A stretch of DNA of 64,000 bases from Pedomonas mirosovicensis (lineage in GTDB: Bacteria > Pseudomonadota > Alphaproteobacteria > Sphingomonadales > Sphingomonadaceae): contig NZ_JAKFIA010000001.1 of assembly GCF_022569295.1 (NCBI RefSeq), positions 2,247,001 through 2,311,000 on the forward strand, read 5' to 3'. Positions 24,991-34,613 of the stretch are shown here, in pieces. Numbering within the stretch: position 1 is the first letter of the stretch; every line of letters starts with the position of its first letter. The position numbers and the translations under genes were made by a program. The notes under the pieces are model-generated. The model was not told where the DNA came from and did not search any database. It saw only the letters and a list, made by a program, of their open reading frames with translations.

Positions 24991-26043
24991 TCAAGGGCGC
25001 TCGCCCCGGTAGTTGGGATGGCCGATGATTGCCTCGATTATCTGCCCGCCTCCAGTTTCAGAAATTGCGGTATTAACCCCGACAGACTTTGTCTTGGCGC
25101 TGAACAGCCGCCGCATCCAGTCGTTCTCGCGAGGCACAATGAACTTGATAAATTCGTGCGTGCCGCCCCGTGGGACGTAAATTCGCGATAGCCTCACGTT
25201 CAGCAGTTCGGCCCAGAAAATGAAGCGACCTATCGTATAGAGCCGGATGCCATCCTCACCGATTTCAAGGAACGGCTCATGGCGGTCCACATAATTCCGA
25301 TAAAACGACATAGGGCCATGTTTCAGAACCAGGAAACCGGCCCACGCAAAGAAGCCTGACAACAGGATCAGCAGGACAAGCAGGCCTGTTGCAGCGCCCA
25401 ACGGCGCCTGGTTGAAGAGGACGAAAACAAACAGGAGAAACCCGCCCCCTGCCCCCAAAAAAATGCACAGGAAGAGTGGCAGGCAGAAGGCCATCATGAC
25501 GGAAGCGTAGCCAATCGAAAAACCGCTCCGCCCGAACACCAAGGGGCGCGAGAAACCATCCTGAGCGCAGCTTTCAACGGGATCGCCGCCGGGTTTTCCA
25601 CTCTTGCCGGCTCTTCGAAACAGCCCGCGCAGGCACCAGATGGGCACAACGACACAGGCCAGAACGAGGGCCAACGACCAGTCCGGCCGCTTTTCCAATA
25701 AAATAAGCGCGGCCGTGAAGCTCGGCACAGGCCCCAGACTGAGAAGAAAAATGGCCGTAATTTCCAGCCGCTCCTTCCAGCTGATCCGCTTCGTGGACTT
25801 GGCCCGCCTCCGGAGGGTTTGAAACCATCTGACGGTGGCCAGGAGGAACAGCGCCGTTAGCGCAGAGCACAGAAGCGCTACCGCGCATGCGGAGAATATC
25901 CCCGCGGTGTCATCCGCGTCTCGCAGCTTGGCCACGGCACCGAAGATCAACAGAATATCGAACCCGACGCTCAATACGCAGAGAAGAACCAGAAAAACGC
26001 TGAACAGCCCCCTGAACGCCCACGACCAGAAACCGCCCGCCAT
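24991..26043 (-). CDS. Multi-pass membrane protein of unknown function
   Basis: This 350-residue protein has six to seven hydrophobic segments, including FRGLFSVFLVLLCVLSVGFD, LLCSALTALFLLATV and AATGLLVLLILLSGFFAWAG. A hydrophilic C-terminal domain with a beta pattern (HEPFLEIGEDGIRLYTIGRF) recalls PH-like membrane domains, but I would not assign it. Composition is less GC-rich than the neighbours, hinting at acquisition. It is convergent with the GGDEF gene, with only six bases between the stops. Confidence 0.7.
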   Translation of the reverse strand: MAGGFWSWAFRGLFSVFLVLLCVLSVGFDILLIFGAVAKLRDADDTAGIFSACAVALLCSALTALFLLATVRWFQTLRRRAKSTKRISWKERLEITAIFLLSLGPVPSFTAALILLEKRPDWSLALVLACVVVPIWCLRGLFRRAGKSGKPGGDPVESCAQDGFSRPLVFGRSGFSIGYASVMMAFCLPLFLCIFLGAGGGFLLFVFVLFNQAPLGAATGLLVLLILLSGFFAWAGFLVLKHGPMSFYRNYVDRHEPFLEIGEDGIRLYTIGRFIFWAELLNVRLSRIYVPRGGTHEFIKFIVPRENDWMRRLFSAKTKSVGVNTAISETGGGQIIEAIIGHPNYRGERP

Positions 26044-26291
26044 GACGCTGCCGCCCCCACCGAAAATCTGCGAAAGATTATGGCCTTAGGCGAAATGAGG
26101 CAAGGACGTCAGGGGCCGGGAAAGCGCCCGGAACCATGAACCGGAGCGACAGGCAAACCACCAGGCACCCAGGCCAGCCGCAAGCGGCTTGCAAGCGCGA
26201 CGACCCTCACGCTTGAGGCGCGGCAATGCGGGGGTAATGTCAGGGTAACTGGCTGAAACCGCGAAGGGAAAAATGGCGGCTTTCTGCGGTG

Positions 26292-26367
26292 TGGCGACCC
26301 CTACGGGATTCGAACCCGTGTTCCTACCGTGAAAGGGTAGTGTCCTAGGCCTCTAGACGAAGGGGTC
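26292..26367 (-). tRNA. tRNA-Glu (anticodon UUC)
   Basis: The minus strand folds as a cloverleaf with acceptor GACCCCT / AGGGGTC, an anticodon loop in CCCTTTCACGG giving UUC, the T-loop GGTTCGAATCC and an encoded CCA end. The 76 bases include the CCA. Confidence 0.96.
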
Positions 26368-26528
26368 ATGGCCGCGAAGTGGGCGCTTGATAAACGGGGC
26401 GGACGCCGGGGTCAAGCGCATCCAGCAATTGAAATGAATTTTTTATTCTACCCCGGAAAATTCTCTGCAATTTCAACGGCGCGGACCTTGGCCGCAAAGG
26501 CCCTTTCGCTTGTTTTCAGGCACTGTTC

Positions 26529-28307
26529 TCAGCCCAGCCCATCGGCCCAGGCGGCGTCATCCAGATGCAGTTCGGCCCTGGGTGCGCCGGTCCAGTGGTC
26601 GATGCAGATGCGCCCGGCCACATAGAGCGGGCGGCGGCCCGCCCCGGCCAGCGCCAGCCCCAGCTCCGTATTGCCGTGGCGGAAGGCCATGGCCTTGATC
26701 CGCGCGCCATCCTTGCCGCTGAGGATAACGCGAACGTGGTCCTGCCCCACGATATCGCACTTGACCACGTTGACCGGCCCCACCGCCACCTTCGGGTTGG
26801 GCCAGCCGGTGCCGTAAGGCCCGGCCTGATCCAGCTGCTCGCCGAGTTCCGGCGTGACGCCGCCGGGCGCGAGCGCCGCATCCAGCTTGAGCGCGCGGCC
26901 GTCCATGGAAGCGGCGACGTCCTCCCCCAGTCGCTCGCACAGGAAGGCGCGGAAGTCCGCCACCTTACCCGCCTCGATGGTGAGGCCCGCCGCCATGGCG
27001 TGGCCGCCGCCCGCCGCCAGCAGGCCCTCGTCCTTTGCCGCCAGCACCGCCGCGCCCAGATCAACGCCCGGCACGGACCGGCCCGAGCCCTTCCCCACCG
27101 TGCCATCGACGCCGATGACGACGGCCGGGCGGCCGTATTTCTCCTTGAGGCGGCTGGCGACGATGCCGATGACGCCCGCGTGCCAGCCGTCTCCGCTCGC
27201 CACCACAACGGGGTCGGCCTCCGGGGCAACCAGCAGCGCCTGATCCAGCGTCAACGCCTCCAGCGCCTTGCGCTCGGCGTTCAGCCGGTCCAGCTCCTCG
27301 GCGATCTGGCGGGCCTCGCCGGGCTGCTCGCTGATGAGGAGCCGCGTGCCGAGATCGGACCGGCCGACGCGCCCGCCCGCGTTGATGCGCGGCCCAAGCT
27401 GGAAGCCGAGGTCGCCGCTGGTCGGCGCGCGATCCATGCGCGAGACATCGCACAGGGTCGCCAGCCCGATGTTGCCGCGCCGGGCCATGACCTTCAGCCC
27501 CTGCGCCACGAACACCCGGTTGAGGCCGGTCAAGGCCACCACGTCCGCCACCGTGCCCAGCGCCACGATGTCGAGCATCCCCATCAGGTCCGGCTCGGGC
27601 CGCCCCTTGGCGTACCAGCCGCTGAGGCGCAGCACCCGGTTGATGGCGACCGCCAGCAGGAAACACACGCCGACGGCGGCCAGATGGCCGTATTCGGTGC
27701 CCGCATCGTCATCGAGCCGGTTGGGGTTGACAACGGCGAACGCCTCCGGCAGCGCCCAGCCCGCCTTGTGGTGATCGACCACCAGCACATCGAGCCCCGC
27801 CGCCTTGGCCGCCGCCAGCGGCTCGAACGACTGGGTGCCGCAGTCCACCGTCACCACCACCTTCGCGCCCGCCTGGGCAATGGCGGTCATGGCGGCGACG
27901 TTCGGGCCGTAGCCTTCGGTCATGCGATCGGGGATGTAGAAGCTCGCCACCCCGCCCACGGCGCGCAACAGGCGCACAAGCAAGGCCGTGGAGGTCGCGC
28001 CGTCCACGTCGTAGTCCCCGAAGACCACGATCGGCTCCTGCCGCCGCACCGCATCGGCCAGACGCTCGGCGGCGCGGTCCATGTCCTTGAAGATCGAGGG
28101 GTCGGGCAGCCAGTCCCTCAGCGTCGGCTTGATGAGGCGGCCAACCGCCTCTACCTCCGCGCCGCGCCCGGCCAGCACCAGACCCACCGCTTCGGGCAGA
28201 CCATGCGCCTGGGCAATGGCAGCGCCCGCCGACAGATCCGCCCGCCAGCGCCACGGCTGGCCCAGAACCGAACGCTCAACCCCAAAGACATAAGACAATG
28301 CAGCCAT
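26529..28307 (-). CDS. recJ: Single-stranded-DNA-specific exonuclease RecJ
   Basis: This 592-residue DHH-family nuclease has motif I VVFGDYDVDGATSTALLVRL (D98, D100, D102), motif II with TVDCG, and the DHH motif VVVDHHKAGW. The DHHA1 domain contains INAGGRVGRSDLGTRLL and AAGGGHAMAAGLTI, and an OB-like C-terminus follows. RecJ degrades single-stranded DNA 5' to 3' in recombination and mismatch repair. The ATG at 28307 matches the family N-terminus (SYVFGVERSVLGQPW); the frame stays open upstream without protein-like sequence. It is the last gene of the hom-glpX-recJ series on this strand. Confidence 0.95.
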   Translation of the reverse strand: MAALSYVFGVERSVLGQPWRWRADLSAGAAIAQAHGLPEAVGLVLAGRGAEVEAVGRLIKPTLRDWLPDPSIFKDMDRAAERLADAVRRQEPIVVFGDYDVDGATSTALLVRLLRAVGGVASFYIPDRMTEGYGPNVAAMTAIAQAGAKVVVTVDCGTQSFEPLAAAKAAGLDVLVVDHHKAGWALPEAFAVVNPNRLDDDAGTEYGHLAAVGVCFLLAVAINRVLRLSGWYAKGRPEPDLMGMLDIVALGTVADVVALTGLNRVFVAQGLKVMARRGNIGLATLCDVSRMDRAPTSGDLGFQLGPRINAGGRVGRSDLGTRLLISEQPGEARQIAEELDRLNAERKALEALTLDQALLVAPEADPVVVASGDGWHAGVIGIVASRLKEKYGRPAVVIGVDGTVGKGSGRSVPGVDLGAAVLAAKDEGLLAAGGGHAMAAGLTIEAGKVADFRAFLCERLGEDVAASMDGRALKLDAALAPGGVTPELGEQLDQAGPYGTGWPNPKVAVGPVNVVKCDIVGQDHVRVILSGKDGARIKAMAFRHGNTELGLALAGAGRRPLYVAGRICIDHWTGAPRAELHLDDAAWADGLG

Positions 28308-28410
28308 GCCCCCGTTCTGACGCAGCACGGGCGCAGACGCAAGCGCACAAAGGTAGAACATCGTGGGGGCGCGATGCGTGGTGGGGTGGGCGTGGTTTAG
28401 AGTTTTCTTT

Positions 28411-28745
28411 TGCAGGAGGGTCTTGAACCCTCTCGGCAACCTCCCTTTCATTTTTTGGTACGTGCGTGCAGGGAAAGGTGGGCCCCTTTTAGAGGATGGA
28501 TTGGGACGCGCCTACCTCCCTGTCCGTGCGAACCGGGCAGAGGCGCGCATAAGCTATGCATGAGCGCTCCTTACTATCATTCAATGGAGTATTGTTCGCT
28601 CAAGTAAGGGTTCGGCGGGTGCGGGCTGCGTGGCCCATGACTTAAATTCCAGAAGGCGCGCCCAAATTCCGGAAGACGCGCCCGCCATCCCACGCACGGC
28701 CCGATAAACGAATGGGGGGTGCAGGGGGTTACAAACCCCCTGCAA
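28411..28745. repeat. Paired REP/BIME-like palindromes
   Basis: Two related hairpins face each other. The left (28411-28446) has GAGGGT-CTTGA-ACCCTC followed by GGCAACCTCCC. The right (28721-28743) has GCAGGGGGTT-ACA-AACCCCCTGC in the opposite orientation, preceded by ACGAATGGGGGG. They occupy the 520-base gap between recJ and glpX, in which no gene is supported. Confidence 0.6.
28644..28683. repeat. 20-bp tandem duplication
   Basis: AAATTCCAGAAGGCGCGCCC and AAATTCCGGAAGACGCGCCC lie head to tail and differ at two positions. They lie within the space bounded by the paired palindromes. Confidence 0.7.
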
Positions 28746-28827
28746 ACACAAGCCCGAAGGGCGAGAAAAGAGAAGGGCCGGAGGATGAACCCCCGGCCCC
28801 GCTCGCATTCAGCACTTCAAAAGAAGC

Positions 28828-29808
28828 TTACAGCTTCTTGCGGCGGTGCTCGCCGTAGACGTAGCGCACGGTGCCGGAGGAGGCGCGCATCACCAGCGAT
28901 TCCGTGGTGAACCAGCCGCCCGGCTTGCGCTTCACGCCTTCGAGCAGCGCGCCGTCGGTGACGCCGGTGGCGGCGAAGATCACGTCGCCGGAGGCCAGCT
29001 CGGTGAGGTTGTACTTGCGGTTGAAGTCGGTGATGCCGACGCGGCGGGCGCGCTCCTTCTCATCCTCGTTGCGGAAGATGAGGCGGCCCTGGATCTGGCC
29101 GCCGATGCAGCGCAGGGCTGCCGCCGCCAGCACGCCTTCCGGCGCGCCGCCCGAGCCCATGTACATGTCGATGTTGGTTTCTTCCGGGTCGGCCACGGCC
29201 ATGACACCGGCCACGTCGCCATCCGGGATGAGCTTGATGCCGCAGCCGATCTCGCGCAGCTCGCGGATCAGCGCCTCGTGGCGCGGGCGGTCGAGCACGC
29301 AGACCATGATGTCTTCCGGCGCGACGCCCTTGGCTTCGGCGAAGCGGCGCACGTTCTCGGCCGGGCCGAAGTCGAGGTCGACGAGGCCTTCCGGATAGCC
29401 GGGGCCGATGGCCAGCTTGTCCATGTAGACGTCCGGCGCGTTGAGAAGGTTGCCTGCCTCGGCGATGGCCAGAACGGCCATGGCGTTGGCCCCCGCCTTG
29501 GCGGTGATGGTGGTGCCTTCCAGCGGATCGAGCGCGATGTCGATGGCCGGGCCGTCCTGCTCGGAGCCCACCTTCTCGCCGATGTAGAGCATCGGCGCTT
29601 CGTCGCGCTCGCCTTCCCCGATGACGACGGTGCCGTTGAACGGCAGGCGATTGAGCGCATCGCGCATGGCCTCCACCGCCGCCGCGTCTGCCGCCTTCTC
29701 GTTGCCGCGACCGGTCAGCTTGGCGGCCGCGATGGCAGCCGCCTCGGTGACGCGCACCATTTCAAGCACCCAAATGCGGTCGAGGATCTGGGAAGGAGTC
29801 TGAGTCAT
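28828..29808 (-). CDS. glpX: Class II fructose-1,6-bisphosphatase
   Basis: This 326-residue GlpX protein contains VVIGEGERDEAPMLYIGEKV (metal-binding region), DIALDPLEGTTITAKAGANA (the DPLEGT signature), YMGSGGAPEGVLAAAALRCI and ASGDVIFAATGVTDGALLEG. It dephosphorylates fructose 1,6-bisphosphate in gluconeogenesis. It lies 20 bases after hom, so the two are likely cotranscribed; the pairing of hom, glpX and recJ is common in sphingomonads. Confidence 0.96.
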   Translation of the reverse strand: MTQTPSQILDRIWVLEMVRVTEAAAIAAAKLTGRGNEKAADAAAVEAMRDALNRLPFNGTVVIGEGERDEAPMLYIGEKVGSEQDGPAIDIALDPLEGTTITAKAGANAMAVLAIAEAGNLLNAPDVYMDKLAIGPGYPEGLVDLDFGPAENVRRFAEAKGVAPEDIMVCVLDRPRHEALIRELREIGCGIKLIPDGDVAGVMAVADPEETNIDMYMGSGGAPEGVLAAAALRCIGGQIQGRLIFRNEDEKERARRVGITDFNRKYNLTELASGDVIFAATGVTDGALLEGVKRKPGGWFTTESLVMRASSGTVRYVYGEHRRKKL

Positions 29809-29828
29809 GAAAAGGCCTTTCCTGCCCG

Positions 29829-31130
29829 TTAAAATTCAAGAATATGCATCATGACCGGCGCGGAGGTGACGCTTTCCAGCGCCGCGATCCGCTCCAGCGC
29901 ATCGGTGACAGCCTGCTGCGGCCCCTCGTGCGTGGTCAGCACGAAATAAACGCTCCCGTTCGGGGCATTGCCGCGCTGGATGACGCTTTCCACCGACACC
30001 GACAGGTCCCGCAGGATGGCGGTCAGCTCGGCGAGGACGCCGGGCCGGTCGGTCACCGTCAGGCGAATGTAGTAGCGGCCCACGTGCGACATGGGGTCGG
30101 CCGCCGGAATGTCCGCAAGGCTGGCGGCCGGCATGGCGAAGGCCGGGCCGAATTCGCCGCGGGCCACGTCCACCAGATCGGCCGCGACGGCGGAGGCGGT
30201 CGGCCCCTCGCCCGCGCCGCGCCCCTGGAACAGGAGGCGGCCCACGTAGTTGCCCTCGGCCACCACCGCGTTCAGCGAATCCGTGACATGGGCGAGCGGG
30301 TGCGTCTCCGGCACCAGGCAGGGGTGAACCCGCTGGAACAGCGCGCCGTCTTCCTGCCGCGCCAGGCCGATGAGGCGGATGCGGTAGCCGAGCGCGCGGG
30401 CGTAGTCGATGTCCGCCGGGGTCACGTTGCGGATGCCGCAGGTGGAAACGCCCGCGAAGTTGACCCGCGTGCCGAAGGCAAGCGAGGAGAGAATGGCCAG
30501 CTTGTGGGCGGCGTCGATGCCGTCGATATCGAAAGTGGGGTCGGCCTCGGCGTAACCCAGGCTTTGGGCCTCCTTCAGCACCGCGTCGAACGGCTTGCCC
30601 TCGCGCTCCATGGCCGAGAGGATGAAATTGCAGGTGCCGTTGAGGATGCCGTAGACGGCCTGGATGCGGTTGCCCGCCATCCCTTCGCGCATGCCCTTGA
30701 CGACCGGAATGCCGCCGGCGACCGCCGCCTCGAACTTGAGGGGGGCATTGGTCTTCTCGGCCAGCTGGGCCAGCTCCAGCCCGTGGTGGGCGAGCATGGC
30801 CTTGTTGGCGGTGACGAACCCCTTGCCCGCGCTGAGCGCCGCACGGGCCATCGCCAGGGCCGGGCCGTCCGCCCCGCCGATGAGTTCGACAACCGTGTCC
30901 ACATCCTCGCGCGCGGCCAGATCCGGCGCGTTGTCCTCCCACGCGAAGCCGGACAGGTCGACGCCGCGGTCCCGGCTGCGGTCCCGCGCGGAGACGGCGG
31001 TAATCACGATCGGCCGGTTGGCACGACGGCTCACCAGTTCGGCGTTCTCTGCGAGAAGCTTGACCAGACCGGCACCCACGGTGCCCAGCCCTGCCAAGCC
31101 GACACGTAAAGGCTTGTCAGACATTGTCAT
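29829..31130 (-). CDS. hom: Homoserine dehydrogenase
   Basis: This 433-residue protein has an N-terminal NAD(P)-binding site VGLAGLGTVGAGLVKLLAEN, a catalytic region with EAAVAGGIPVVKG and YGILNGTCNFILSAMEREGK, and a C-terminal ACT domain (RLTVTDRPGVLAELTAIL) for allosteric control, probably by threonine. It reduces aspartate semialdehyde to homoserine for Met, Thr and Ile synthesis. ATG codons at 31130 and 31124 are both possible starts. Confidence 0.96.
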   Translation of the reverse strand: MTMSDKPLRVGLAGLGTVGAGLVKLLAENAELVSRRANRPIVITAVSARDRSRDRGVDLSGFAWEDNAPDLAAREDVDTVVELIGGADGPALAMARAALSAGKGFVTANKAMLAHHGLELAQLAEKTNAPLKFEAAVAGGIPVVKGMREGMAGNRIQAVYGILNGTCNFILSAMEREGKPFDAVLKEAQSLGYAEADPTFDIDGIDAAHKLAILSSLAFGTRVNFAGVSTCGIRNVTPADIDYARALGYRIRLIGLARQEDGALFQRVHPCLVPETHPLAHVTDSLNAVVAEGNYVGRLLFQGRGAGEGPTASAVAADLVDVARGEFGPAFAMPAASLADIPAADPMSHVGRYYIRLTVTDRPGVLAELTAILRDLSVSVESVIQRGNAPNGSVYFVLTTHEGPQQAVTDALERIAALESVTSAPVMMHILEF

Positions 31131-31330
31131 CCCATTTCCATCGGCGACGGTCCTAGCGAGTGTAGGAGGATTTGGCTAGGGCTTGCACACCCGAATCGAT
31201 CCGCCGTCGCCTTGTTTCGCCCAGGGTTCCCCCGGAAGAAACATGGCCGGGGCGAGGCCCGGCCATGCCTGTTGTTACGCTTGAGACGGCCTGGCGTTCC
31301 AGCCAAGCTGCCTTTGGCTTCGCGCTTCGG

Positions 31331-32548
31331 CTACTCCGCCGCGGCCTTGGGGCCGGGCACGTTCAGCCCCTCCGCCTGGAAGAAGCGGCGGATGTTGCGG
31401 GCCGCCTGGCGGATGCGGTGCTCGTTCTCCACCAGCGCGATTCGCACATAGCCCTCGCCCAGTTCGCCGAAGCCGACGCCGGGGGCCACCGCCACCTGCG
31501 CGCCGGCCAGCAGCTTCTTGGAGAACTCCAGCGCGCCCAGATCGCGGAAGGCGGGCGGCACCGGCACCCACGCGAACATGGAGGCGGGCGGCGGCGGCAC
31601 CTCCCACCCGGCGCGGGCGAAGCTTTCCACCAGCACGTCGCGGCGCTGCTTGTAGAGCTGGCGGGCCTGCTCGATGCACTCCTGCGGACCGTTGAGCGCG
31701 GCGACGGCCGCCGCCTGGATGGGCGTGAACGCGCCGTAATCGAGGTAGGACTTCACCCGGGTGAGCGCCTGGATGAGCTGCTTGTTGCCAACGGCAAAGC
31801 CCACGCGCCAGCCCGCCATGGAGTAGGTCTTGGACATGGAGGTGAACTCCACCGCCACGTCCTTCGCGCCCGGCACCTGGAGGATGGAGGGCGGCGGGTT
31901 GCCGTCGAAGTAGATTTCCGCATAGGCGAGGTCCGACAGCACCCAGATCTCGTGCTTGCGGCAGAAATCCACCACCTGCGCGTAGAAGTCGAGGTCCACC
32001 ACCTGCGCGGTGGGATTGGACGGATAGCCCATCACGATGGCCGTGGGCTTGGGCACACTGTAGCGCACCGCGTTTTCCAGACTTTTCATGAAGTCCGGCC
32101 CCGGCGCGGCGGGCACATGGCGGATGGCCGCGCCCGCGATGATGAAGCCGAAGGCGTGGATGGGATAGCTGGGATTGGGCGCGAGGATGACATCGCCCGG
32201 CGCGGTGATCGCCTGCGCCAGATTGGCGAGACCTTCCTTCGAGCCGAGGGTGACGACGACTTCCGTCTCCGGGTCCAGCTCGACGCCAAAGCGCCGGGAG
32301 TAGTAGGCCGCCTGCGCCTTGCGGAGCCCCTTGATGCCCTTGGAGGCCGAGTAACCATGGGCATCCGGCTTGCGGGCCACTTCCGCCAGCTTCTCGACGA
32401 TGTGGGCGGGCGGCGGCGTATCGGGGTTGCCCATGCCGAGATCGATGATGTCTTCCCCGCGCGCTCGGGCGGCTGCCTTCATTGCGTTCACTTCAGCGAA
32501 CACATAAGGCGGCAGGCGCTTCACGCGGTAGAATTCCTCATCGATCAT
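31331..32548 (-). CDS. PLP-dependent aminotransferase (AlaC / LL-DAP aminotransferase-like)
   Basis: This 405-residue fold-type I aminotransferase begins EFYRVKRLPPYVFAEVNAMK and includes IDLGMGNPDTPPPAHI, VMGYPSNPTAQV, VLSDLAYAEIYFDG and the PLP-lysine segment SMSKTYSMAGWRVGFAVGN. It resembles the AlaC-type alanine:2-oxoglutarate aminotransferases that are often auto-annotated as LL-diaminopimelate aminotransferase. It lies just upstream of hom on the same strand, with a 200-base gap, and is divergent from phaC. The class is certain; substrate specificity is inferred. Confidence 0.9.
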   Translation of the reverse strand: MIDEEFYRVKRLPPYVFAEVNAMKAAARARGEDIIDLGMGNPDTPPPAHIVEKLAEVARKPDAHGYSASKGIKGLRKAQAAYYSRRFGVELDPETEVVVTLGSKEGLANLAQAITAPGDVILAPNPSYPIHAFGFIIAGAAIRHVPAAPGPDFMKSLENAVRYSVPKPTAIVMGYPSNPTAQVVDLDFYAQVVDFCRKHEIWVLSDLAYAEIYFDGNPPPSILQVPGAKDVAVEFTSMSKTYSMAGWRVGFAVGNKQLIQALTRVKSYLDYGAFTPIQAAAVAALNGPQECIEQARQLYKQRRDVLVESFARAGWEVPPPPASMFAWVPVPPAFRDLGALEFSKKLLAGAQVAVAPGVGFGELGEGYVRIALVENEHRIRQAARNIRRFFQAEGLNVPGPKAAAE

Positions 32549-32710
32549 TGGTCAAAACCTTCAGTTAGAATGTATGCGGCTTTCCATTTCCGCCCGCGCT
32601 GGGCTAGGCTCGGAAAGCCTGGCTGTCTTATAGGCTGAGGCGGATTCGAAGGCGAGTGCCAATGGCGTCGAAGAACCCCGGTTTTCGCAAATAGGCGCAA
32701 GAATATTGCC

Positions 32711-34495
32711 ATGAGCGAGCAAAAGTCCTCACATGACCCGGCTCAGGCAGCAGCATATGAAAGATTCCAACAGTGGACCCGGCTGATGGGGCGGGCCCAG
32801 CAGCTGATGCTGGAGTTCTGGGTGCGCCAGACAGGGCCGAGTCGGCCCTTCCCGCTCGACCCCTTCGGCCTTGCGCCGCTGGGCGCGCAAGTGGCCGCCA
32901 GCCTGATGGCCGAGCCCCAGCGGCTGGCGGAGCAGCAGACACGCCTGTGGGAAGCAACCCTCGCCCTGTGGCAGGATGCGGGCCGGCGCCTCGCCGCCCC
33001 CACTGACGCCGCGCCCGCAGCGATGAAGCCCGACAAGCGCTTCAACGCGCCGGAGTGGCAGTCCCACATCATGTTCGATCTGATGCGCCAGAGCTACCTG
33101 CTGGCCAGCGAGCATTTCCTCAGCATGGTGGAGAGCAGCACCGGGCTGGACGACGACGCCCGCGCCAAGGCCCGCTTCTTCGCCCGGCAGTGGGTGGACG
33201 CGCTCTCGCCCGCCAACTTCCCCCTCACCAACCCGCAGGTGTTGAAGGCGACATTGGAGGAGCAGGGCCAGAACCTGCTGCGCGGTTTCGAGAACCTCCT
33301 GAGGGACCTGGAGAAGGGCAGCATCACGCTCACCGACGAAAGCCCGTTTGCCGTGGGGCAGAACGTGGCGGCAACGCCCGGCAAAGTGGTGTTCGAGAAT
33401 AAACTGTTCCAGCTGATCCAGTACGCCCCGGCGACAGAGACGGTGCATCAGGTGCCCATTCTCATCGCGCCGCCGTGGATCAACAAATTCTATATCCTCG
33501 ACCTCACGCCGCAAAAGTCCTTCGTGCGCTGGTGCGTCAGCCAAGGCTTCACCGTGTTCGTGATGTCGTGGGTGAACCCCGGCAGCGAGCACCGGGACCT
33601 GGGGCTGGCGGATTACATGCTGGACGGCATTATTGCTGCCATGGAGGCCGCGCGCAAAATCTGCGATGCGCCCTCCGTTCACGCCATCGGCTACTGCATC
33701 GCGGGCACCCTGCTCGCCCCGACGCTGGCCTGGCTGGAGACGAAGGGACGCGGCGACCTCGTCTCCTCCGCCACCTTCTTCACCGCGCAGGTGGATTTCG
33801 CGGATGCGGGCGACCTGCGCCTGTTCGTGGGCGACGAGCAACTGAAAATGCTCGATCAGCTGAGCGCCGAGACGGGATATCTCGACGCCCGCTACATGGC
33901 CGCCACCTTCAACATGCTGCGCGCCAACGACCTCATCTGGAATTACGTCGTCAACAACTACCTGCTGGGCCGCGAGCCGCCGCCGTTCGACCTGCTTTAC
34001 TGGAATTCGGACGCGACCCGCCTGCCCCGCGCCATGCTGCTGGAATATCTGCGCGAGCTTTATCTCGGCAACCGGCTGGCCGAGCCCGGCGGCCTTTGCC
34101 TTGCGGGCGTGCCCATCGATCTCGCATCCGTGGAAATTCCCGCCTACATTCAGGCCGGGCGGGAGGACCACATCGCCCCGCCCCAATCCGTCTACAAACT
34201 CACCCGTCATTTCTCCGGCCCGCTGCGCTTCGTGCTGGCGGGCTCGGGCCACATCGCGGGCGTCGTCAACCCGCCCCACGCCCGCAAATACCAGCACTGG
34301 GTGAGCGAGCAGCTGCCCGATACGCTGGAGGAATTCTCAACGCTCGCCGAGGAACGCCCCGGCTCCTGGTGGCCGGACTGGCTCGCGTGGCTCACGCCGC
34401 AGGCAGGCCCCATGGTGCCCGCGCGCGCACCCGGCGCACACCCGGAGTTCCCCGCCCTCGAAGACGCCCCCGGCCGCTACGTGAAAATGCGCTGA
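32711..34495 (+). CDS. phaC: Class I poly(3-hydroxyalkanoate) synthase
   Basis: This 594-residue synthase has the class I N-terminal domain and alpha/beta-hydrolase core. It includes VPILIAPPWINKFYILDL, FVMSWVNPGS, and the lipase-box-like GYCIAG with catalytic C329. The later Asp (AGREDHIAPP) and His (GSGHIAGVVNPP) complete the triad. It polymerises hydroxyacyl-CoA into storage granules. The length fits class I. No phaA, phaB or phasin gene is adjacent. Confidence 0.96.
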   Translation: MSEQKSSHDPAQAAAYERFQQWTRLMGRAQQLMLEFWVRQTGPSRPFPLDPFGLAPLGAQVAASLMAEPQRLAEQQTRLWEATLALWQDAGRRLAAPTDAAPAAMKPDKRFNAPEWQSHIMFDLMRQSYLLASEHFLSMVESSTGLDDDARAKARFFARQWVDALSPANFPLTNPQVLKATLEEQGQNLLRGFENLLRDLEKGSITLTDESPFAVGQNVAATPGKVVFENKLFQLIQYAPATETVHQVPILIAPPWINKFYILDLTPQKSFVRWCVSQGFTVFVMSWVNPGSEHRDLGLADYMLDGIIAAMEAARKICDAPSVHAIGYCIAGTLLAPTLAWLETKGRGDLVSSATFFTAQVDFADAGDLRLFVGDEQLKMLDQLSAETGYLDARYMAATFNMLRANDLIWNYVVNNYLLGREPPPFDLLYWNSDATRLPRAMLLEYLRELYLGNRLAEPGGLCLAGVPIDLASVEIPAYIQAGREDHIAPPQSVYKLTRHFSGPLRFVLAGSGHIAGVVNPPHARKYQHWVSEQLPDTLEEFSTLAEERPGSWWPDWLAWLTPQAGPMVPARAPGAHPEFPALEDAPGRYVKMR

Positions 34496-34527
34496 GTTTT
34501 CTTGGGGGAAGCGGGATTTTATTTTCA

Positions 34528-34583
34528 CAAAGGGGGGCGCGGCTCGAAAAGAATGGGAGTGCAGAGGGTCCGCGACCCTCTGC
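34528..34583. repeat. REP-like palindrome, single copy
   Basis: A perfect hairpin GCAGAGGGTC-CGC-GACCCTCTGC (34561-34583) is preceded by the family flank GAAAAGAATGGGAGT. It lies between the convergent phaC and porin genes and may act as a terminator for either. Confidence 0.65.
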
Positions 34584-34613
34584 AAGAAATAAAAATTCGC
34601 ACCCTCAAAAAAA

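Noticed and set aside
26292-26367. tRNA-Glu as an attachment site for an integrated element
   Set aside because: No integrase and no repeat of the tRNA 3' end was seen nearby; recJ and neighbours are conserved core genes.
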